Origin: Thermomicrobiaceae bacterium
Lineage (GTDB): Bacteria > Chloroflexota > Chloroflexia > Thermomicrobiales > Thermomicrobiaceae
DNA length: 11,044 nucleotides
Assembly (NCBI GenBank): GCA_007123655.1
Contig: SKKR01000455.1
Coordinates: 1 to 11,044 of the forward strand
Direction: 5' to 3'
A program made the translations under genes and the position numbers. Below, in pieces: positions 6,744-11,044 of this stretch (position 1 is its first letter; each line of letters starts with the position of its first letter). The notes beneath the pieces are model-generated. The model ran no database searches and had not been told where the DNA came from. It saw only the letters and a program-made list of their open reading frames with translations.

Positions 6744-8111
6744 TCAGTTGAACATGCCTTCGTCCCGCATCCGGACAACGGTTGCTCGAAATGCTTCTAT
6801 CGTCTTGTCGACGTCCTCCGCAGTGTGCACGCTACTGATGAGCCCGCCGCCATGGAACAGATCCACACCGTTGAGCAGCATTCCCTGATAGAGGGCGTGG
6901 TCGTACTTCGCGTCCGACCCACCCTTGAGGCGCTCGGGGGCAACCCCCTGCGGGATGTGGATGTCATCTCCAGTCTGGTTCTCGCAGGTTTCCCCGAGGA
7001 CGATGTGGAACACCGAACTCTCACCCCAGACGAAGCCGGGGACGTTCTCGTCAACCAGAACCTTGTTGAAACCCTTCCGGAGCCGGAGCGCCATCTCCTC
7101 GGCATGCCGCTGGACGCGCGGGTTGGCAGCCATCTGCAGGCAGGTCGCACCGGCGACGGCTGAAAGCGGATTGGCGTTGTAGGTACCGGGGTGCCCCACC
7201 TTCTTGTCGGCATTCCAACCCGGTTCGTCCTTGAATGCGAGCAGGTCCATGATGTCCCGCCGCCCGCCCACGGCGCCGCCGGGGAGTCCTCCGGCAACGA
7301 TCTTCGCCATCGTCGTCAGATCCGGGACGATGCCTTCTGACTCCTGCTTGCCGCCGGGGGCCCAGCGGAATCCGGTGATGACTTCATCGAAGATAAGGAC
7401 CGTGTTGTGCTGCTCGGTCATCTCACGGATTTTTTTCAGGTGTCCATCCGGGAACGGAATAGATGCCCAGGATGCGCCGCTCGGTTCCAGAATCACGCCG
7501 GCGATATCACCCCGGGAAAGCGCCTGCTCTACGAAGTCGAGGTCGTTGACCGGTGCGACAACCACGGTATCGAGAACCGCCTTCGGAACCCCCGGAACCG
7601 GCTTCTCGATCGGGAATCGTTCACCGGCAACTGCGTAGTCGTGCCAGCCGTGAAAGTGTCCCGCGAACTTGAGGATCTTGTCCCGGCCGGTGTAGGCACG
7701 GGCAAGACGCATGGCCATCAGGGTCGCTTCGGTGCCGGAGGAGGTGAACTCGACCCGGTCGATCGACTTCACGTTGTGCTTGATGCGCTCGCCCCATTCG
7801 ATTTCCAGTTCGTGTCCGGCCCCGTAATGAGTGCCACGCTGCATCTGCTGGTTGACGGCGTCGACGATCTCGCCGTGACTGTGGCCGAACAGGAGAGCGC
7901 CATGGCCCATGACGTAATCAATCAGTTCATGGCCGTCAACGTCCCATTTCCGGGATCCGGAGGCGGTGTCAATATAGAGCGGGAACGGTTTCATGTGTCG
8001 CACGTCATGCGTGACCCCGCCAGCGATCGCTTCGACCGCCCTGCGGTACTGGGTCTCCGAGGTTTTGAACGCCTCATTGAATTCCTGCTCGATCGTTGGC
8101 TGTGCCGCCAT
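6744..8111 (-). CDS. Glutamate-1-semialdehyde aminomutase-like class III aminotransferase
   Basis: This is a PLP enzyme of fold type I, class III, closest by eye to glutamate-1-semialdehyde 2,1-aminomutase (HemL). With the start at 8111 it has 455 residues. Landmarks are WDVDGHELIDYVMGHGALLFGH (56-77), SSGTEATLMAMRLARAYTGRDK (124-145), FDEVITGFR (241-249) and the Schiff-base K270 in TMAKIVAGGLPGGAVGGRRD (267-286), then HPGTYNANPL (307-316). Several HemL hallmarks differ. GGVTHDVRH (31-39) stands where HemL has GGVNSPVRA, and GHFHGWHDYAVAG (151-163) replaces the usual stretch beginning CYHGHAD and ending in the Gly/Ser gate loop. It may therefore be a transaminase on another amino acid and not a tetrapyrrole enzyme; no hem genes are nearby. 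I prefer ATG 8111 over the upstream TTG at 8138 because of a strong ribosome-binding site at the right distance. It is divergent from the desulfhydrase-like gene. Confidence 0.85.
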   Translation of the reverse strand: MAAQPTIEQEFNEAFKTSETQYRRAVEAIAGGVTHDVRHMKPFPLYIDTASGSRKWDVDGHELIDYVMGHGALLFGHSHGEIVDAVNQQMQRGTHYGAGHELEIEWGERIKHNVKSIDRVEFTSSGTEATLMAMRLARAYTGRDKILKFAGHFHGWHDYAVAGERFPIEKPVPGVPKAVLDTVVVAPVNDLDFVEQALSRGDIAGVILEPSGASWASIPFPDGHLKKIREMTEQHNTVLIFDEVITGFRWAPGGKQESEGIVPDLTTMAKIVAGGLPGGAVGGRRDIMDLLAFKDEPGWNADKKVGHPGTYNANPLSAVAGATCLQMAANPRVQRHAEEMALRLRKGFNKVLVDENVPGFVWGESSVFHIVLGETCENQTGDDIHIPQGVAPERLKGGSDAKYDHALYQGMLLNGVDLFHGGGLISSVHTAEDVDKTIEAFRATVVRMRDEGMFN

Positions 8112-8120
8112 GTCGGCCGT

Positions 8121-8128
8121 TCCTCCCT
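8121..8128 (-). promoter_or_regulatory. Ribosome-binding site that fixes the aminotransferase start
   Basis: Read on the minus strand this is AGGGAGGA, a near-perfect anti-16S match, 9 bases before the ATG at 8111. It lies inside the alternative reading from TTG 8138, which has no such site at a useful distance. This argues for the shorter protein. Confidence 0.75.
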
Positions 8129-8163
8129 CGCTCTGCAAGGCCTGTATTCCACTTCGAACCCTT

Positions 8164-8209
8164 CCAGTCGCCCGCCGATTATCCCGGTGCTGGCGACTGG
8201 CGTCCAGTC
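8164..8209. repeat. Triple CCAGTC/GACTGG inverted repeat in the divergent intergenic region
   Basis: CCAGTCGCC (8164-8172) and GGCGACTGG (8192-8200) form a perfect 9-base inverted repeat with a 19-base spacer. GACTGG (8195-8200) also pairs with CCAGTC (8204-8209) across a 3-base loop, CGT. The middle copy can thus pair with either neighbour, giving two mutually exclusive hairpins in a transcript or three half-sites for a DNA-binding protein. It sits between the divergent aminotransferase and desulfhydrase-like genes, 53 bases before the aminotransferase ATG. Confidence 0.7.
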
Positions 8210-8228
8210 CTTTCTTGTCATTGTCTCA

Positions 8229-8234
8229 AGTATA
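8229..8234 (-). promoter_or_regulatory. Possible -10 box for the class III aminotransferase
   Basis: Read on the minus strand this is TATACT, one base from the TATAAT consensus. No convincing -35 box or extended -10 TG precedes it. If used, transcription would start near 8222 and the triple repeat at 8164-8209 would lie inside the 5' leader of about 110 bases. Confidence 0.3.
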
Positions 8235-8267
8235 TCGTCGTCACACGCCGCGGCGCGTTCGTTGGCT

Positions 8268-8273
8268 TACAAT
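8268..8273 (+). promoter_or_regulatory. Possible -10 box for the desulfhydrase-like gene
   Basis: TACAAT differs from consensus at one base and lies 69 bases before the TTG start. No good -35 box is seen at the usual distance, so the call is weak. Confidence 0.25.
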
Positions 8274-8342
8274 TCGGTGCGTGCGTCTGCGTGTCTGCGC
8301 CGACATTGAGATTCGATACGGTTCGAGAAAGAGGAGAGCACG

Positions 8343-9338
8343 TTGAGACTGCCTGGTCTTCCGAGATTCCCACTCGCCCAGCTACCCACTCCGCTTGTCC
8401 CGGCAAAGAATCTGACCGCCCTGCTCGGCGGCCCGCAGATTCTCATCAAGCGCGACGATCTGACTGGACTGGCGCTGGGGGGAAACAAGACCCGCAAACT
8501 CGAGTACCTGATTGCAGACGCGCAGTCGCGTGGAGCGACGCATGTCATCACGATGGGATCGGTGCAATCCAACCACTGCCGGCAGACCGCAGCTGCGTGC
8601 CGGTTGGCGGGTCTCAACTGTGTGCTTGTGTTGAACGCGCCGAACGACGATCCGGAGATCCAGGGGAACTTCCTGCTCGATCACATGCTGGGTGCGGAGC
8701 CACGAATCATTCAGGACAAGTCCAGGCGAATGGCCGAGGCGGAGAAGGTCGCGGAGGAACTCACCTCGCAGGGCCACGTTCCCTATATTATTCCGACCGG
8801 CGGATCGAACCCGATAGGATCGTCGGCCTACGTGGCCTTCAGCTATGAGTTGATGAACCAGCTCATTGAACAGGGAATCAACGCCACGAGGCTGTACGCG
8901 GCCGCTGGTGGCCCGGGCGGAACTCACGCGGGCCTGTGCCTCGGTCAGAAAGTGACGAACGCGCCCTGGAAGGTGCAGGGCATCTCGACAGAGGATCCTG
9001 AGGACAACATCAGGCGGATCAACTCCACGCTTGCGAACGAAACCGCGAGCTATCTCGGTCTCGACCTGCGCCTGGGCGAGGATGATATCCACGTCGACGT
9101 TGGGTACACGGGCGCGGGCTATGGAGTGCCGACAGACGAGTGCCTGGAAGCGATAAAACTGCTCGCTCAGACCGAGGGATTGTTCCTGGACCCTGTCTAC
9201 ACAGGGAAAACGATGGCCGGGCTAATCGATCACATCCGGAAGGGCGAGATCGGTGAGGACGAAACCGTTATCTTCCTGCACACCGGGGGTGCGCCCTCGC
9301 TGTTCGCTGAGCCGAAAACGATACTCTCGGCGCTGTAG
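8343..9338 (+). CDS. D-cysteine desulfhydrase / ACC deaminase-like PLP enzyme
   Basis: This is a fold type II PLP enzyme of the family containing D-cysteine desulfhydrase (D-cysteine to pyruvate, sulfide and ammonia) and 1-aminocyclopropane-1-carboxylate deaminase. The 331-residue protein has LIKRDDLTGLALGGNKTRKLEYL (34-56) with the Schiff-base K49, then GSVQSNHCRQTAAA (72-85) with the nucleophile-position S76 followed by N77 and H78. AAGGPGGTHAGL (187-198), a phosphate-binding Gly-rich loop, DPVYTGKTMAGL (283-294) and HTGGAPSLFA (313-322) complete the fold. SNH, as opposed to the SNQ of authentic ACC deaminase, favours D-cysteine desulfhydrase or a related D-amino acid lyase. The TTG start is supported by GAGGAG at 8331-8336, 6 bases upstream. 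The intergenic region is shared with the divergent class III aminotransferase. The exact substrate cannot be set from sequence. Confidence 0.87.
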   Translation: MRLPGLPRFPLAQLPTPLVPAKNLTALLGGPQILIKRDDLTGLALGGNKTRKLEYLIADAQSRGATHVITMGSVQSNHCRQTAAACRLAGLNCVLVLNAPNDDPEIQGNFLLDHMLGAEPRIIQDKSRRMAEAEKVAEELTSQGHVPYIIPTGGSNPIGSSAYVAFSYELMNQLIEQGINATRLYAAAGGPGGTHAGLCLGQKVTNAPWKVQGISTEDPEDNIRRINSTLANETASYLGLDLRLGEDDIHVDVGYTGAGYGVPTDECLEAIKLLAQTEGLFLDPVYTGKTMAGLIDHIRKGEIGEDETVIFLHTGGAPSLFAEPKTILSAL

Positions 9339-9359
9339 CTGATCAAGATCGGACCAAAG

Positions 9360-9554
9360 GTGTTCCGAAGCCCGCAAACGCGAAAGCAGCTCGCCATCCT
9401 CGGGATCGTGCTCGGGCTCGTGTTCGCCGCGGGTGTGGTGTGGTCTGTCATGACCGGCGAAACACCGTGGTGGTCGTTGATCCTGCTTTTGCCCGCGGTC
9501 GCGATTATGTCGAAGCTGTACGTGCTCCTGCAGCGGGGCGGGGGCCAATTGTGA
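9360..9554 (+). CDS. Small two-helix membrane protein, function unknown
   Basis: I do not recognise this 64-residue protein. It begins with a short basic stretch (RSPQTRKQ, 3-10) followed by a hydrophobic helix at about 11-31, a short polar turn TGETPWW, a second hydrophobic helix at about 38-58, and a basic Gln/Arg/Gly end. The positive charge before helix 1 and after helix 2 suggests both ends face the cytoplasm. The GTG start lies 21 bases after the preceding stop, so it may ride on the desulfhydrase transcript. The ribosome-binding site is poor: AAAGG abuts the start codon. The frame is open back to the preceding stop but offers no other standard start. Composition and the clean hydrophobic pattern favour a real gene. 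Confidence 0.6.
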   Translation: MFRSPQTRKQLAILGIVLGLVFAAGVVWSVMTGETPWWSLILLLPAVAIMSKLYVLLQRGGGQL

Positions 9555-9578
9555 GCCGGCGCCGGTCAGATTCCGCTT

Positions 9579-9587
9579 TGCTAGACT
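9579..9587 (+). promoter_or_regulatory. Extended -10 promoter for priA
   Basis: TGCTAGACT matches the extended -10 form TGnTAnnnT. Transcription would be expected about 7 bases beyond it, at 9593-9595, which coincides with the GTG start of priA at 9594. No ribosome-binding site occurs between the preceding stop and this GTG, in keeping with a leaderless mRNA. No matching -35 box at standard spacing is seen. Confidence 0.5.
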
Positions 9588-9593
9588 TCACTC

Positions 9594-11044
9594 GTGAACT
9601 GCTCCACTGAAACGCCAGCGACCGGGAAGGAACGACATCGGTTCGTCGATGTCGCGACTGAGCTACGCACGCGCGACCGGCACCGGTTACTGACCTACGC
9701 CGTGCCCAGGCACCTTGCGGACCAGGTGCTCGAGCGCGGGCTGGTCTGGGTTCCTCTTCGCCAGGGCCACAAAGTCGCCATCGTCGTCCGGGTGCACGAC
9801 GAGCGGCCCGATTTCGCGGTCCGGGAAGTCCAGGCGATCGTCGAACCGGGGTTCCGGTTCACCGACGACCAGTGGGACATCATCCTCTGGATGAGTGAAG
9901 AGACGATTTGCACTCTCTACGACGCCGCGACACCGTTCTTCCCTCCCGCCGCGACGAGCCGAGCCGTCGAGCATTTGCAGCTTCGGGAATCATCCGTTGC
10001 GCCTGAGCGACTGACGAGCGCACAACGGGAACTCGTCGCGCTGCTGGAGCGCCGTGGGGAAGTCAGCCTGGACGTTGCTCGCCGCGCGCTCGGGAGGCGT
10101 CTGACCAGCATCGTTCCGACGCTGGAGAAACAGGGAGTGATCAGCCGGGTTGTGCGCGTCCGTGCCGGAGCGCCGCAAAGCCGCAAGACTCGACTTGTGT
10201 CCCGCACCGGCGTGAGCGCACCGGATCTCGCTCGCGCGCCGGCACAACGGCGGGCACTGGAGGTGCTGGAGCGACGGATCAGGCTTGCTGGGGGAGCGCC
10301 CGTCGCGTGGGGGGAACTCACGCGGCACGTCGGCGTCAACTCACGCGGTCTGAATGAACTGAAGCGCAAAGGCCTCATTGAAGTCGAGCACGTCCCCGTT
10401 CCGCAACCGTCCGCCGGAGACGATGAAGCGGATACCAGACTGATCCGGCTGACAGACGCGCAGGCTGGCGTCTGGAGGGCGGTCCACGCCGGGTTGCGCT
10501 CTGGTGAACCGCGGGAGGTGCTGCTGCACGGGGTTACGGGTAGCGGCAAAACGGAGCTGTACCTGCGGGCGGCCGCGTGGTGTCTGAGTCGCGGTCTCGG
10601 CGTGATCTTGCTCGTGCCGGAGATCGCGCTTGCCTCCCAGATCAGCCGGCGAATCGCCGGCAGGTTTCCGGGTCAGGCGGCGATTATCCACAGCAATTTG
10701 CCGGAGTCCGAGCGGTACCACATCTGGGACGGCGCCCGGAAGGGCCGCATCCCGATTATCGTTGGACCTCGGTCCGCGCTGTTCACCCCGCTGCCACGAG
10801 TCGGCCTGATCGTCATGGACGAGGAACATGACCCGTCTTACAAGCAGGGGCAGATTCCCCGATACCACGCGCGGGACGTGGCCAGAAGGATCGCGCGGCA
10901 GCACGGCGCTACCCTGATCCTGGGCAGCGCTACTCCGGACGTCGGCACGTTCAATCGCACGCTGGAGCGGGAGATCGACCGACTGGAACTGCCGGAGCGA
11001 ATCGGACAGACAACCGCGATCACCGGGAACGGCGATGCCACGTC
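9594..11044 (+). CDS. priA: Primosomal protein N' / replication restart helicase PriA (partial, 3' end outside window)
   Basis: This superfamily 2 helicase reloads the replisome at stalled forks. The frame runs from GTG 9594 without a stop to the window end, giving 483 complete codons of a protein usually about 700-800 long. The N-terminal DNA-binding part starts near FVDVATEL (17-24), with LTYAVP and GLVWVPLRQGHKVAIVV where the family has VPFGxRxxxGIVV, so this domain is divergent. A winged-helix-like middle region follows. The helicase core begins at LTDAQ (286-290), then Walker A GVTGSGKTE (313-321), LLVPEIALASQI, GPRSALFTPL, the Walker B DEEHD (409-413) and motif III GSATPD (444-449). The Cys-rich zinc region and motifs IV-VI lie beyond the window. 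An in-frame TAG at 9582-9584 rules out a longer N-terminus, and the next in-frame start would cut into the domain. The start appears leaderless. Confidence 0.93.
   Translation, partial: MNCSTETPATGKERHRFVDVATELRTRDRHRLLTYAVPRHLADQVLERGLVWVPLRQGHKVAIVVRVHDERPDFAVREVQAIVEPGFRFTDDQWDIILWMSEETICTLYDAATPFFPPAATSRAVEHLQLRESSVAPERLTSAQRELVALLERRGEVSLDVARRALGRRLTSIVPTLEKQGVISRVVRVRAGAPQSRKTRLVSRTGVSAPDLARAPAQRRALEVLERRIRLAGGAPVAWGELTRHVGVNSRGLNELKRKGLIEVEHVPVPQPSAGDDEADTRLIRLTDAQAGVWRAVHAGLRSGEPREVLLHGVTGSGKTELYLRAAAWCLSRGLGVILLVPEIALASQISRRIAGRFPGQAAIIHSNLPESERYHIWDGARKGRIPIIVGPRSALFTPLPRVGLIVMDEEHDPSYKQGQIPRYHARDVARRIARQHGATLILGSATPDVGTFNRTLEREIDRLELPERIGQTTAITGNGDAT

Noticed and set aside
8138..8138. 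TTG at 8138 as the start of the class III aminotransferase, adding 9 residues.
   Set aside because: The ATG at 8111 has a strong ribosome-binding site at good distance, and the extra residues contain the sequence encoding that site.
8153..8161. Minus-strand GGGTTCGAA, which resembles a tRNA T-loop.
   Set aside because: The flanks do not pair into a T-arm, and no acceptor or anticodon stem is present.
7407..8309. A 300-codon plus-strand open frame opposite the class III aminotransferase.
   Set aside because: It lies antisense to a clearly conserved enzyme, has no motif of its own, and runs through the divergent control region.
1..11044. Search for insertion sequences, CRISPR arrays, integration sites, toxin-antitoxin or defence genes.
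   Set aside because: No transposase, repeat-spacer pattern, tRNA-linked repeat or recognisable defence domain was seen; the gene content is mostly housekeeping and metabolism.

Overview
This is a GC-rich bacterial chromosomal segment with dense genes and short gaps. All recognised genes are on the + strand except one aminotransferase. I see no mobile element, CRISPR array, rRNA or tRNA. The gene set suggests a deep-branching Gram-positive-like or Chloroflexota (Thermomicrobia-type) bacterium. The inference rests on three things: an HslV of the Firmicutes/Thermotoga type, with residues in front of the catalytic threonine; a Tat-exported lipoprotein with a long Pro/Thr linker; and frequent GTG/TTG starts, including one gene that looks leaderless. 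The phylum assignment is inference, not something read directly from the sequence.

Layout. Positions 2-472 hold the zinc-finger tail of DNA topoisomerase I (topA). It is followed by the ATP-dependent protease pair hslV (569-1183) and hslU (1164-2645), whose reading frames overlap by 20 bases. Next come a ROK-family sugar kinase, probably glucokinase (2704-3687), and a solute-binding lipoprotein of the peptide/nickel ABC family with no permease genes beside it (3744-5549). These genes run in one direction with gaps of under 100 bases, so they could share transcripts.

The centre holds three pyridoxal-phosphate (PLP) enzymes of three different folds: a branched-chain aminotransferase-type protein (5693-6637, +), a glutamate-1-semialdehyde-aminomutase-like class III aminotransferase (6744-8111, -), and a D-cysteine desulfhydrase/ACC-deaminase-like enzyme (8343-9338, +). 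The first two converge on a strong shared hairpin terminator (6674-6703). The last two diverge from a 231-base intergenic region that carries three copies of one hexamer in alternating orientation, which could be an operator or a structured leader.

The right end has a small two-helix membrane protein (9360-9554) and the first two thirds of the replication-restart helicase PriA (9594 to the window end). The PriA GTG start sits where transcription from an extended -10 promoter would begin, so it may be translated leaderless.

Most of the window is housekeeping. I do not see an undescribed defence or mobile system. The items most worth a second look are the divergent intergenic repeat structure, the unusual HslV N-terminus and active-site Thr, the HemL-like enzyme that is probably not a true HemL, and the leaderless priA start.
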